From contig CAYUSB010000009.1 in the NCBI GenBank assembly GCA_964447205.1, positions 124,001 through 188,000 on the forward strand: a stretch of 64,000 nt of DNA, written 5' to 3'. Source of the DNA: JAEUKH01 sp964447205 (GTDB lineage: Bacteria > Myxococcota_A > Polyangia > Polyangiales > Ga0077539). Below are positions 25,064 to 33,479 of the stretch, piece by piece. Positions within the stretch are counted from its first letter, which is position 1. Every line of letters begins with the position of its first letter. Below the pieces are notes generated by a model, which was not told where the DNA came from, made no database searches, and worked only from the letters and a program-made list of their open reading frames with translations. A program made the position numbers and the translations under genes.

Positions 25064-26545
25064 GTGCGTCGCCTATTGCTCGGGTGGTTGCTCCTCGCCC
25101 TCTGCGCGCTCTCCTGCGCCTCGCGCCCCGCCCCCACGGGAGCAGGCCTCGCGCGGGTCCGGTCGTCGGGCGTCCTCCGTTGGGGCGCCGACATCCAGGG
25201 GGGCGAACCCTACGTCTACGAGGACAGCGCCCAGGGCGGCCGGCTCACGGGCTTCGAGGTCGACATCGCCGCGGCCCTCGCCCGCGAGCTCGGGGTGCGC
25301 CCCCAGTTCGTGCAGAACGACTGGACGGCCCTCGTTCCCTCCCTCGAGCGGGGCACCTTCGACATCATCCTCAACGGCCTGGAGGTCACGCCCTCGCGGG
25401 TCGGACGGGTGCGCTTCACGCGGCCCTACTACGTCTTCGGGGCCCGGCTCATGGCCCGCCGCGACGACCCCTCCGTCACCGCCTCCCTCGCCGCCCTGCG
25501 CGGCCGCAGGGTGGGAACCCTGGCCGCCACCTTCAGCTTCGACCTCCTGCGCACGGCCGGGGCCGAGATCGTCCCCTACGAGGGCGTCGAAGAACCCTAC
25601 GTCGACCTCACCCAACGCCGCACCGACGCGGTCCTCCTCGACGACATCATCGCCGCCCGCTACGGCGAACCCCGGTCCGAGCTGCGGGTGGTGGGCGACA
25701 TCGCCGAGGGCTACTACGCCATCGCCGTCCGCAACGAGGAGGCCGACCTGCACCGGGCCGTCGACGACGCCCTCGCACGCATCGCGGCCTCCGGGGAGCT
25801 GCAACGGATCCTCACCCGGGCCGGCATCCACAACGCCCGCCAGGACCGCCTTGCGCATTGGGGCGAGGTCGACCAGCAACGTATGCTCGGGGCCGCCTCC
25901 CACCGCCAGAGCCTGAGTGTCTCGCACCTGAGGCTCTTTCTGCGCGGGGCCTGGGTGACCCTCAAGGTGAGCGTGCTCGGGATGGCCCTTGCCATTCCCC
26001 TGGGGCTCCTCCTGGCCGTGTCACGGCGTTATGGCCCCCCCATCCTCGGGCGCCTCGCCGGGGCCTACGTCGAGCTCTACCGCGGGACCCCGGTGCTCCT
26101 GCAGCTCTACGTGCTCTATTACGGCCTCGCCGACATCGTGCGCCTCGACGCCATGACCGCCGCCGTGGTGGGCCTCGGGATGAACTACGCCGCCTACGAG
26201 GCCGAGGTCTACCGGGCCGGCCTCGGGGCCGTCCCCAAGGGGCAGATGGAGGCCGCCCTCGCGCTTGGGATGTCGTTGCCGATGGCCTTGCGTCGGGTGA
26301 TCCTCCCGCAGGCCATGCGGGTGGCCCTGCCGAGCGTGACCAACGACTTCATCGCCCTGCTCAAGGACAGCTCCCTCGTGAGCGTGATCACCGTGGTCGA
26401 GCTCACCAAGCAGATGACCATCACGGCGGTCGATGTACGCTCCTGGGTCGTGCCCGGAGCCCTCTGCGCCCTGATGTATTTCGCGATGAGCTACCCCCTG
26501 TCGGTGTGGGCCCGGCGTATGGAAGAAAGGCTGGCCCGGTCGTGA
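25064..26545 (+). CDS. Polar amino acid ABC transporter, fused binding protein and permease
   Basis: 493 aa from GTG 25064, which opens a lipoprotein signal ending ALSC. Residues about 20-270 form a periplasmic type II solute-binding domain (GVLRWGADIQGGEP, GFEVDIAAALARELG, FDIILNGLEVTPSR). Residues about 285-490 are a HisM/GlnP-type permease with several membrane helices and the EAA loop (YEAEVYRAGL, then PKGQMEAALALGMS). Such binding-protein/permease fusions occur in the polar amino acid uptake family. The substrate is probably an amino acid. The ATPase gene overlaps it by 4 bases (GTGA). Confidence 0.88.
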   Translation: MRRLLLGWLLLALCALSCASRPAPTGAGLARVRSSGVLRWGADIQGGEPYVYEDSAQGGRLTGFEVDIAAALARELGVRPQFVQNDWTALVPSLERGTFDIILNGLEVTPSRVGRVRFTRPYYVFGARLMARRDDPSVTASLAALRGRRVGTLAATFSFDLLRTAGAEIVPYEGVEEPYVDLTQRRTDAVLLDDIIAARYGEPRSELRVVGDIAEGYYAIAVRNEEADLHRAVDDALARIAASGELQRILTRAGIHNARQDRLAHWGEVDQQRMLGAASHRQSLSVSHLRLFLRGAWVTLKVSVLGMALAIPLGLLLAVSRRYGPPILGRLAGAYVELYRGTPVLLQLYVLYYGLADIVRLDAMTAAVVGLGMNYAAYEAEVYRAGLGAVPKGQMEAALALGMSLPMALRRVILPQAMRVALPSVTNDFIALLKDSSLVSVITVVELTKQMTITAVDVRSWVVPGALCALMYFAMSYPLSVWARRMEERLARS

Positions 26546-27297
26546 TCGCCGTCGAGGGACTCACCAAGACCTACGGAGACCGCACCGTGATCGACGGGGT
26601 GAGCCTGCGCTTCGCCAGGGGTGAAGTCGTGGCCCTCCTCGGTCCCTCGGGCGGAGGCAAGAGCACCCTCCTGCGGTGCATCAACGGGCTCGAAGACTTT
26701 CACGGGGGCACGATCCGGGTGGGCGATCACACCCTGCGCCCGGGCGGCGAGGGCACCAACCGGGCGGCCCTCCGCGCCATCCGCCAACGCGTCGGGATGG
26801 TCTTCCAGACCTGGAACCTCTTCCCCCACCGCACCGCCCTCGGCAACGTGATCGAGGCCCCCGTCCACGTCCGCGGGGTGTCCGTGAAGGACGCCACCCT
26901 CCGGGCGGAGGCCCTCCTGGCCCGGGTGGGGCTCGCGCACCGTGCCACCGCGTACCCGAGCGAGCTCTCGGGCGGTGAGCAGCAGCGGGTGGCCATCGCC
27001 CGGGCCCTCGCCATGGAACCCGAGGCCTTGCTCCTCGACGAGCCGACGAGCGCCCTCGACCCCGAGCGGGTGGGAGAGGTCCTGGAGGTGCTGCGGGGAC
27101 TGGTGGCCGATGGGCTCACGATGCTCCTGGTCACCCACGAGGTTCGGTTTGCGCGGGAGGCCAGCAGCCGGGTGCTCGTGCTCGACGGGGGCAAGGTCAT
27201 CGAGGACGGCAGTCCCGCGGCGGTCCTCGACGACCCCGACCACCCCCGCACCCGGGCCTTCCTGGGCCTCGATCCCCGCGACCCCAAACGCGGCTGA
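26542..27297 (+). CDS. Amino acid ABC transporter ATP-binding protein
   Basis: 251 aa. GTG 26542 overlaps the permease stop (GTGA), so translation is coupled. Walker A is GPSGGGKST, the Q-loop FQTWNLFPH, the signature LSGGEQQR, Walker B LLLDEPTSALDP and the switch His in LVTHEV. This is the GlnQ/HisP subfamily. It pairs with the fused binding-protein/permease to make a complete importer in two genes. Confidence 0.93.
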   Translation: MIAVEGLTKTYGDRTVIDGVSLRFARGEVVALLGPSGGGKSTLLRCINGLEDFHGGTIRVGDHTLRPGGEGTNRAALRAIRQRVGMVFQTWNLFPHRTALGNVIEAPVHVRGVSVKDATLRAEALLARVGLAHRATAYPSELSGGEQQRVAIARALAMEPEALLLDEPTSALDPERVGEVLEVLRGLVADGLTMLLVTHEVRFAREASSRVLVLDGGKVIEDGSPAAVLDDPDHPRTRAFLGLDPRDPKRG

Positions 27298-27323
27298 GCC
27301 TCCCGCCACAGCCCCCGTTGCGG

Positions 27324-27329
27324 TAGCCT
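27324..27329 (+). promoter_or_regulatory. Putative -10 element of the DUF924 gene
   Basis: TAGCCT lies 8 bases before the ATG at 27338, with no ribosome-binding site between. The gene is probably transcribed leaderless. Confidence 0.35.
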
Positions 27330-27337
27330 CCCGCGGC

Positions 27338-27937
27338 ATGAACCCTCCCACCCCCGCCGATGTGCTCAACACCTGGTTCGGCGTCGACGACGCCGAGGCC
27401 ATCGTCACGCCGCAAATGGAGCGGTGGTTCCGCACCGACCCGGACTTCGACGCGATGCTGCGCGAGCGCTTCGCCGAGGCCGTGGTGGCGGGCATCCGCG
27501 GTGGGTTCGCCGACTGGGAGCAGACCCCCTCGGGCGCCCTGGCCCTGGTGGTGATGCTCGACCAGTTCTCGCGCAACATGCACCGCGGATCGGCCCTGTC
27601 CTTCGCCGCCGACCCCGCGGCCCTCGCCGCCGCCGAGCGGGCCCTCGCCCGCGGGTTCGACCGCCAGATCCCCTGGCTCGCCCGGTCGTTTCTCTACCTC
27701 CCCTTCGAGCACGCCGAGTCCCTCCCCCACCAGGAGCGGGCCGTGGCCCTGTTTCGGGCCCTGGCCGCCGAGGCCCCCGAAGCCTTCCAGAGCCTCGGGG
27801 CGAGCTTCGTCGACTACGCCGAGAAGCACCACGCCGTGATCGCCCGCTTCGGCCGCTTCCCCCACCGCAACGCCGACCTCGGGCGCACCAGCACCCCCGA
27901 AGAAATTGCCTTCCTCCAGTCTGGCCGCGGATTCTGA
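27338..27937 (+). CDS. DUF924 family protein
   Basis: 199 aa, the normal family length. Diagnostic stretches are MLDQFSRNMHRGS (about 77-89), YLPFEHAES and RFGRFPHRN. The family is all-helical and resembles a TPR-like fold; its biochemical role is not established. ATG 27338 is chosen because the conserved N-terminus starts there and a putative -10 lies 8 bases upstream. It stands alone after the transporter operon, with 40 bases between. Confidence 0.85.
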   Translation: MNPPTPADVLNTWFGVDDAEAIVTPQMERWFRTDPDFDAMLRERFAEAVVAGIRGGFADWEQTPSGALALVVMLDQFSRNMHRGSALSFAADPAALAAAERALARGFDRQIPWLARSFLYLPFEHAESLPHQERAVALFRALAAEAPEAFQSLGASFVDYAEKHHAVIARFGRFPHRNADLGRTSTPEEIAFLQSGRGF

Positions 27938-28011
27938 TCCTGGGGCGTAGCCCTGTATTTCAGACCACAGCCCGGAACCAATGCCGCCCTGGTGCGTCCC
28001 AACCCGCCGTG

Positions 28012-29301
28012 ATGCGCGCCGCTCTCGCCCTCGCCCTCACCCTCCTCGCCCCCGCAGCCTTCGCCCAGACCGAAGCCGACGGCAACGACGACCCCGCCCC
28101 CATCGACCCGGGCACCCTGCCCCCCCGCGGTCACTGGGAGCGGGTCGGCCGCCCCCGCGGAACCCTCCGGCGCATCTGTGACCTGCGCTCCTTCGCCGGG
28201 GGCCTCTACCTCGCCCAGGCTCAAACCCCGCTCGGTTCCGACGGGGCCCGGGTGTTTCGGTACGAGCCCTCCCCCACCGCCCCCTTCCGCCTCGCCTTCG
28301 ACTGGAACCGCCCCGGCGAACCCGCCCGCGGCGGAGGCGGGGGCCAGGGGTTCTTGCGGGTTCGGGCCCTCGATGGGCGGCTGGCCGTGCCCGACGCCGA
28401 CCCTCCCTACGGCGGCCTCGGGGCCATCGACCCGGGCACCGAGGGCTACGTCTTCCTCTCCGACCGCCAGGGCGTGTTTGCCCCTCCCCGAATGCCCGGC
28501 CACCGCCTCCCGCCCCAGGCCGACCTCACCCGTGACCGTGCGGGCATCGCCGTGATCCCGCGGGCCTACCACGTCCTCGACGTCATCCGATGGCGCGGCC
28601 AGTGGATCGCCAGCACCGGCTCCGTGGCGCCCCGTTCCCGGGCCTGGGTGGGCCCTTCCCCGGGGGCCCTGCACGTCTCCGACACAAGCCCCACCCGATG
28701 GACCTACGCCCTCGGATACCCCGCCTCCGCCCTCGGAAACACCTGGAGGATGACCTACCTCGTGCGGTTCGGCGGGAGGCTCTACGCGGGCCTGCAAGAC
28801 TACCTGGGCCGCGACCCCAACGACTTCGTGGTGATCGATCCGCCCGGGCCCTCGGCCCCAATTCGCGACGCCATCGTGCGCCCGATGCAGGTCACCCCGG
28901 GCGGAGGGGCGTACACCCTGCGCTGGGTGGCCGACCGGGGACGCCTGTGGTGGCTCACCCTCGAACGCGACGGGCGCGGCCACCTGCGTTTCACTGACGA
29001 CGGATCGCGCTGGCAGGAGCTCGCCCTGCCCCCCGGGGTGGGGGCTCCCACCGACCTCGTGCGCTGGCGCGACGGCCTCGTGCTCCTCAGCGTGGGCGGG
29101 CTGTTTCGGCTCGACGGGACGACCCTGCGCCCGATGGCCGCGGCCCCCACGGTGCCCGCCCGGGTGCGGGGGCGACGGGTAGTGGCGAGCCATTTTGGTG
29201 TGGACGACGTGTTCTGCGCGGCGCCCCTGGCGGTCTACCAGGGGCACCTGTACGCGGGGTCGCAGCGCGACGGGTCGCTCTGGCGGCTGGTCGAAGAGTG
29301 A
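28012..29301 (+). CDS. Secreted beta-propeller-like protein of unknown function
   Basis: 429 aa from ATG 28012 (GTG 28009 also possible). A Sec signal ends AFAQ at about residue 19. The body shows repeated beta units with aromatic/Gly pairs at regular spacing (GGLYLAQAQ, GRLYAGLQDY, GRLWWLTLERD, GGLFRLDG, GHLYAGSQRDGSLWRL), typical of propeller blades. No catalytic motif is recognised. It may sense or bind a ligand outside the cytoplasm. The ECF sigma gene begins about 60 bases downstream. Confidence 0.55.
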   Translation: MRAALALALTLLAPAAFAQTEADGNDDPAPIDPGTLPPRGHWERVGRPRGTLRRICDLRSFAGGLYLAQAQTPLGSDGARVFRYEPSPTAPFRLAFDWNRPGEPARGGGGGQGFLRVRALDGRLAVPDADPPYGGLGAIDPGTEGYVFLSDRQGVFAPPRMPGHRLPPQADLTRDRAGIAVIPRAYHVLDVIRWRGQWIASTGSVAPRSRAWVGPSPGALHVSDTSPTRWTYALGYPASALGNTWRMTYLVRFGGRLYAGLQDYLGRDPNDFVVIDPPGPSAPIRDAIVRPMQVTPGGGAYTLRWVADRGRLWWLTLERDGRGHLRFTDDGSRWQELALPPGVGAPTDLVRWRDGLVLLSVGGLFRLDGTTLRPMAAAPTVPARVRGRRVVASHFGVDDVFCAAPLAVYQGHLYAGSQRDGSLWRLVEE

Positions 29302-29360
29302 GGGCCCAATACGCACCACCCCTGTAAGGTCTCGGCCCCTGGGGCCACCTTCCCGCGCAC

Positions 29361-29924
29361 GTGCCGATGGATTCCCCTCCCCTCGCCCTGCACCCTACGT
29401 CCGTGGGCCCTGCCGACGACGCCCTCGACCTTGCGGTCCTCCTGCACCGCCACGGAGACAGCCTGCGCCGGGTGGCGGCGGCCTATGCCCGCACCCCCGA
29501 CCAGCGGGCCGACCTCTTTCAAGAGATCGCCCTCGCCCTGTGCCGGGCCCTGCCCCAGTTTCGCGGGGAGTGCAGCCCGCGGGCGTTTGTTCTGCGGGTG
29601 GCCCACAACGTGGCCCTCGGGGCCGCCCTGCGCCAACGGGCCCACAACGCCCGGCTTGACGCCGACTGCGCCCTCGGCGAGATCGCCGCCCCGCGCCCCG
29701 ACCCCGAGGGGGAGCTCGACGCCAACCGCCGCAGGGAGAGGTTCTTCGAGGCCCTCCAGGCCTTGCCCCTCGGGCATCGACAGGTGCTCACCCTCGCCCT
29801 GGAGGGCCTGTCCCACGACGAGATCGGCGAGGTCGTCGGGGCCTCGGCCAACACCATCGGGGTGCGTCTTCACCGCGCCCGCAACGCCCTCCGCACCCTC
29901 CTCGGACAAGGACCCACACCATGA
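29361..29924 (+). CDS. ECF-type RNA polymerase sigma factor
   Basis: 187 aa from GTG 29361 (ATG 29367 possible). Region 2 is seen in DLFQEIALALCRAL and RAFVLRVAHNVAL. Region 4 is a helix-turn-helix in LPLGHRQVLTLAL...SHDEIGEVVGASANTIGVRLHRARNALR. TAAGGT at 29325-29330 may be its -10. It overlaps the next gene by ATGA, so sigma and membrane partner are co-translated, the usual arrangement for a sigma factor held by a membrane protein. The regulon is unknown. Confidence 0.9.
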   Translation: MPMDSPPLALHPTSVGPADDALDLAVLLHRHGDSLRRVAAAYARTPDQRADLFQEIALALCRALPQFRGECSPRAFVLRVAHNVALGAALRQRAHNARLDADCALGEIAAPRPDPEGELDANRRRERFFEALQALPLGHRQVLTLALEGLSHDEIGEVVGASANTIGVRLHRARNALRTLLGQGPTP

Positions 29925-30541
29925 GCCCTCCTCACGACCCCGACGCCTGGCAGCAGTGGCAAGACGACTACCTCGGACTCACCGCCCAGCCCAACACCCT
30001 CCCCGACCCCGCGGAGCTCGCGGCCCAGGTACGACGCGAGACCCGGCGGATGTGGTGGGGACTCGTCGGCGAGGTGGTCGGGGCCCTGGGGGTGGTGGGG
30101 TTCTGGCTGGTCTATCTCGCCCACGAGCCCACCCGGGCCATCCTCTTCATGGCCAGCGTGTCGATGGCCGGGGTGGTGGCCTGGGTGGGCTACCTCGTGC
30201 ACACCTTCCGCGGGCAGTGGGCCCCGCAGGGGGACAGCGCCCGGGCCCACCTCGCGGCCACGATCCAGCGCCGCCAGTCCGAGGCCCGATGGTTTGCCTT
30301 CGCCCAGGTCTGGACGGCCCTGATGGGGCTCGCGGTGACGGCCTGGGCCCCCGTCATCGTCCGCGCCCGGTGGGAGTTCTACCGAGCCGAACCGTGGCGG
30401 GCCGTGGTGGGCTTCGGGGTGGCCTTCGCGATCCTCGTGGGGTGCCTCGTGTACTACCGCCGACGACGGGTTCGGGCCCTGCGCGAGGCCCGGGCCTGGG
30501 AGGCCCTGTGGGGCGACGGGGCATCCGGGTCACCCGGGTGA
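29921..30541 (+). CDS. Four-helix membrane protein, likely anti-sigma partner
   Basis: 206 aa, overlapping the sigma gene by ATGA. A soluble N-terminus of about 45 residues (WQQWQDDYLGL) precedes four hydrophobic helices at about 47-68, 74-95, 124-146 and 158-178, followed by an Arg-rich tail. There is no zinc anti-sigma HxxxCxxC motif. The role as anti-sigma regulator is inferred from operon position and layout only. Confidence 0.6.
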   Translation: MSPPHDPDAWQQWQDDYLGLTAQPNTLPDPAELAAQVRRETRRMWWGLVGEVVGALGVVGFWLVYLAHEPTRAILFMASVSMAGVVAWVGYLVHTFRGQWAPQGDSARAHLAATIQRRQSEARWFAFAQVWTALMGLAVTAWAPVIVRARWEFYRAEPWRAVVGFGVAFAILVGCLVYYRRRRVRALREARAWEALWGDGASGSPG

Positions 30542-30555
30542 GGGTCGGGGCACCC

Positions 30556-31515
30556 CTACGGCAACCGAACCGCGGGCCGTTGCAGGGTCCTCATTTCGCT
30601 CTCCACGTCGTCGAGCAGGGCCCCCGCGAGGTCGGCCCCCTCGGACCGACAACCCTCCGAGCGTGCCCCCCGCAGGTCGGCCCCGGTAAAATCCACCCGG
30701 CGCAACGAGGCCGACAGGAGCTTCGCCCCCACCAGGACCGCCCCCGACCACACCCCATCGTCCAGCAAGGCCCGGGTCAGATCGGCCTCGGGAAACGCCG
30801 CCCCTCCGAGGGCCCGGGCCCGGGTCAGGTCGCAGGCCCCCGCCACAACCCGCATCCCATGGGCCCCGTGCAGCCGGGCCCCGACCAGGGAGGCCCCCTC
30901 CAGGCACACGTCGTCGAGGCAGGCCTCGCCCAGGTCGGCCCCGTCGAGCCGGGCGTCGACGAAACGAGACCCCGTCAGGACGGCCCCCACCCATCGGGTC
31001 GCCGCCCCCCGGCATCGATCGAACAGGCACTCCAGCAAGGTGGCCCCGTCAAACACGGCCCGCCCGAGGTCGGACTCGCGCCAGTCGACCTGACACCCGA
31101 CGGCCCCCGTGAGGTCGGCCGCCGTAAGCTGGGCCCCGAAGAACCCCGCCCCGTCGAGATGGGCCCCCGCGAGGACCGCGTCGTGCAGGACGGCCCGACG
31201 GAAGATGGTCCCCCGCAGGATGGCCCCGCGTAAGATCGTACGACGCAGGTCGAAGCCCGACAGGTCGAGGCCCGACAGGTCGACCCCGGTGAGGTCTTCG
31301 TCGGCCAGGGAGGCCCGCTGGGCGATCCGCGCGCGCAGGAGGTAGGCCGCGCGCTCCGTGGCGGACACGTAGGGTTTTCGTTGCAGGGTCTCGATCGCGT
31401 CGGGGTCGGGCTCGGCGTCGACGGAGGTCTTCACGTCCCAATCGTCGGCCGCCGACGGAGACTGGCCGAGCCCCGCCCCGAACACCCCACCCCCGGATGG
31501 CTTCAGGTCTCCCAC
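30556..31515 (-). CDS. Pentapeptide-repeat protein
   Basis: 319 aa from GTG 31515, which lies 13 bases after the stop of the upstream VWA gene; an ATG at 31569 would overlap that gene by 41 bases. After about 80 residues the protein is almost continuous A(D/N)LxG-type pentapeptides (LTGVDLSGLDLSGFDLRRT at the start), predicting a right-handed quadrilateral beta helix. Some members mimic DNA and protect gyrase; many have unknown roles. There is no signal peptide, so it is probably cytoplasmic. Confidence 0.8.
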   Translation of the reverse strand: MGDLKPSGGGVFGAGLGQSPSAADDWDVKTSVDAEPDPDAIETLQRKPYVSATERAAYLLRARIAQRASLADEDLTGVDLSGLDLSGFDLRRTILRGAILRGTIFRRAVLHDAVLAGAHLDGAGFFGAQLTAADLTGAVGCQVDWRESDLGRAVFDGATLLECLFDRCRGAATRWVGAVLTGSRFVDARLDGADLGEACLDDVCLEGASLVGARLHGAHGMRVVAGACDLTRARALGGAAFPEADLTRALLDDGVWSGAVLVGAKLLSASLRRVDFTGADLRGARSEGCRSEGADLAGALLDDVESEMRTLQRPAVRLP

Positions 31516-31528
31516 GCTTCGTACTCTA

Positions 31529-32677
31529 CTACGGCGGCGACGGGGCCGGGCACCCGAAGGCGGCGACAAGCTGCGACCCTCCGCTCGCGGCCCGCACGAG
31601 GTCGCAGGTGGGCCCGAAGAACTCGATGGCCCGATGGGCCTCGTCGACGTACTCCCACCCGTCGCGGCGCATCGGGTCGCGGATGAGGCTCAGCCCGTCG
31701 AGGCGCAGGTCGACCAGGTCGGGGTCGACGGGGGCCGCGTCGAGCTCGAAACGACACGAGGCCAGGGCCGAGGCGAGGGTCCCGAGCTCGCGGGCCAGAT
31801 CGGCCGCGGAGGCCACGTCGTAGTACCGACGGCTCCCGGCCCGGGGCCGCCCCCCGGCCACGGCCATGGCGTCGAGCACATGCGAGAAGCTCTGGCTCCC
31901 GTTGAGGCCGAGGACGAGGGTGGTGATGCCCGCCAGTTGGGCCCGGCGCACGGTCTCGACGGTGCGGTCGGCGTCGAGGCAATTGATGCGGCCGAAGATG
32001 TTGTTGCGACAGAGCGGGATGGTGGCCCCGGTGCACACGCACACCGCGGGGTCGAACATCGTGTTGCAGTTGGGCCCCCCGTCGGTGGCCAGGAGGAGGT
32101 ATCGCTCGCCCGAGCGGTCGGGGTCGGCGTCGAACCACCGCTGGGCCGCCTCGATGGCCGCGTGGGTGGGGGTGGCTCCGCCCGGGAGGGTCCCGCGCAG
32201 GGCCTGCATCACGCGTGCGGCGTTGCCCGGTGCGGGCGTGACGGCGGGCATCGAGGCCACCCCGCAGACCTGGGCCTCGGTGGCGTTGGTCCCGTCGGGG
32301 ACGCGATAGGGCTCGGGGAAGAGCACGAGGCCGAGGGAGATGGCCGCGTCGACCCGCGGCAGGGTGACGTCGAGGGCCTCGATGAGGGCCCTCCAGACCT
32401 GCACCCCGTCGGTGGTCATCCCGCTCATGCTGCCCGAGCGGTCGATGAGGAGCATCACCGAGGCCCGTCGGTGCGTGAGGCTCTGGCGGGTCCCGCCGCA
32501 GCTACTCGGCGGCCGCAAGGGGACCGCGTCGGGAGGGACAAACACCCGCACATCGCTCGGGGCCCCCGCGTCGGGGCGCTCCCAGGGCAGGAGGGGATCG
32601 GGGCGCGCGGTGTCGCCGCAGCCTGCTACCAGGAGCAGGGCCCCGCCTACGACTTGTGTCCACCGCCGGGCAACCAT
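31529..32677 (-). CDS. VWA-domain lipoprotein (paralogue of 4618-5799)
   Basis: 382 aa. Lipobox VAGC at about residues 17-20. The VWA domain begins VMLLIDRSGSMSGM (about 75), with the DxSxS metal site and a later LLLATDGG. An insert with CVCTGATIPLC and NCLD contributes extra cysteines. The C-terminus has GWEYVDEAH, FFGPTC and a final CPAP, matching the paralogue near the window start. TATAGT on the minus strand lies 9 bases before the ATG. It is probably a surface adhesion or metal-dependent binding protein. Confidence 0.8.
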   Translation of the reverse strand: MVARRWTQVVGGALLLVAGCGDTARPDPLLPWERPDAGAPSDVRVFVPPDAVPLRPPSSCGGTRQSLTHRRASVMLLIDRSGSMSGMTTDGVQVWRALIEALDVTLPRVDAAISLGLVLFPEPYRVPDGTNATEAQVCGVASMPAVTPAPGNAARVMQALRGTLPGGATPTHAAIEAAQRWFDADPDRSGERYLLLATDGGPNCNTMFDPAVCVCTGATIPLCRNNIFGRINCLDADRTVETVRRAQLAGITTLVLGLNGSQSFSHVLDAMAVAGGRPRAGSRRYYDVASAADLARELGTLASALASCRFELDAAPVDPDLVDLRLDGLSLIRDPMRRDGWEYVDEAHRAIEFFGPTCDLVRAASGGSQLVAAFGCPAPSPP

Positions 32678-32686
32678 CGCCCCGGG

Positions 32687-32692
32687 ACTATA
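32687..32692 (-). promoter_or_regulatory. Putative -10 element of the second VWA lipoprotein
   Basis: Reads TATAGT on the minus strand, 9 bases before the ATG at 32677, with no ribosome-binding site. Confidence 0.4.
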
Positions 32693-32699
32693 CCCCGGC

Positions 32700-33404
32700 C
32701 TACCCGAGCCGCATCACCAGGGGGCTCGAATTGTAGAAGAAGAACCAACTGAACACCACGTGCGACAGGATCGCCGGGAAGAGGGTCCCGCGGAAGCGCG
32801 CGAGGCCCGCCCACAGGAGCCCCGTGGGCAGGGCCAGGAGGGCCACGGCCACGTTGCCCGTGCCCACGTGGGCGAGGGCGAAGAGGACCCCGGCGGCGAT
32901 CCATCCCCGGGACGTACCGAGGCGCTCGGAGAGCATGGGCTGGACGGCCCCGCGCCAGCCGAGGTCTTCGAGGGCTGCGATCAGGGCGATGAGGATCCCC
33001 CGGGGCAGGCCCCGCATCGCCGAGGAGCGGGCGTACCCCAGGCAGGCCTTGTCGCGCAGATGCTCGGTCAGGGCCGCGAACCCGTGGGGATGGGGCGGGA
33101 CCACCCAGGCCCCGTCCATCGTACAGATGCGCATGGGCTGGAGCGGGGCCAGGACGTAGAAGACCAGGGCCGTCAGGGCGAAATACAACACGGCCGCGCC
33201 CCCCACGGCGAATGACGCGTCGCCCGCCCGGGGCATCAGGGCCGCCCGCAGCTCGCCGTCTTGCCACAGGGTGTACACGGCGAGGCCGGCGGCGAGGGCG
33301 TACCCGACCCCGAGGGCGACCCAGAGGTGGACCCCTCCGAGGCGGTAGCCCACGGTGGGCAGGAGGAGGCACAGGGCGACGGCGAGGGAGCGCGGGGCGA
33401 ACAT
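32700..33404 (-). CDS. CPBP-family intramembrane protease (Rce1-like)
   Basis: 234 aa with about six hydrophobic segments. The CPBP catalytic signature is present in order: ALEDLGWRG (motif 1, here ED in place of EE), VLFALAHV (motif 2, His) and AILSHVVFSW (motif 3, His). This is the abi/CAAX-protease type II family; bacterial members process peptides or modulate membrane proteins. TACATC lies 13 bases before the ATG. It lies upstream of the VWA gene on the same strand but has its own stop 22 bases before that start. Confidence 0.8.
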   Translation of the reverse strand: MFAPRSLAVALCLLLPTVGYRLGGVHLWVALGVGYALAAGLAVYTLWQDGELRAALMPRAGDASFAVGGAAVLYFALTALVFYVLAPLQPMRICTMDGAWVVPPHPHGFAALTEHLRDKACLGYARSSAMRGLPRGILIALIAALEDLGWRGAVQPMLSERLGTSRGWIAAGVLFALAHVGTGNVAVALLALPTGLLWAGLARFRGTLFPAILSHVVFSWFFFYNSSPLVMRLG

Positions 33405-33479
33405 GGCGGAGACGGGGGATGTACCACACCAAGGGGCCCTGACACGCGCGGCCGGGCCCGTAGGGTGGGCTTCGGCAGG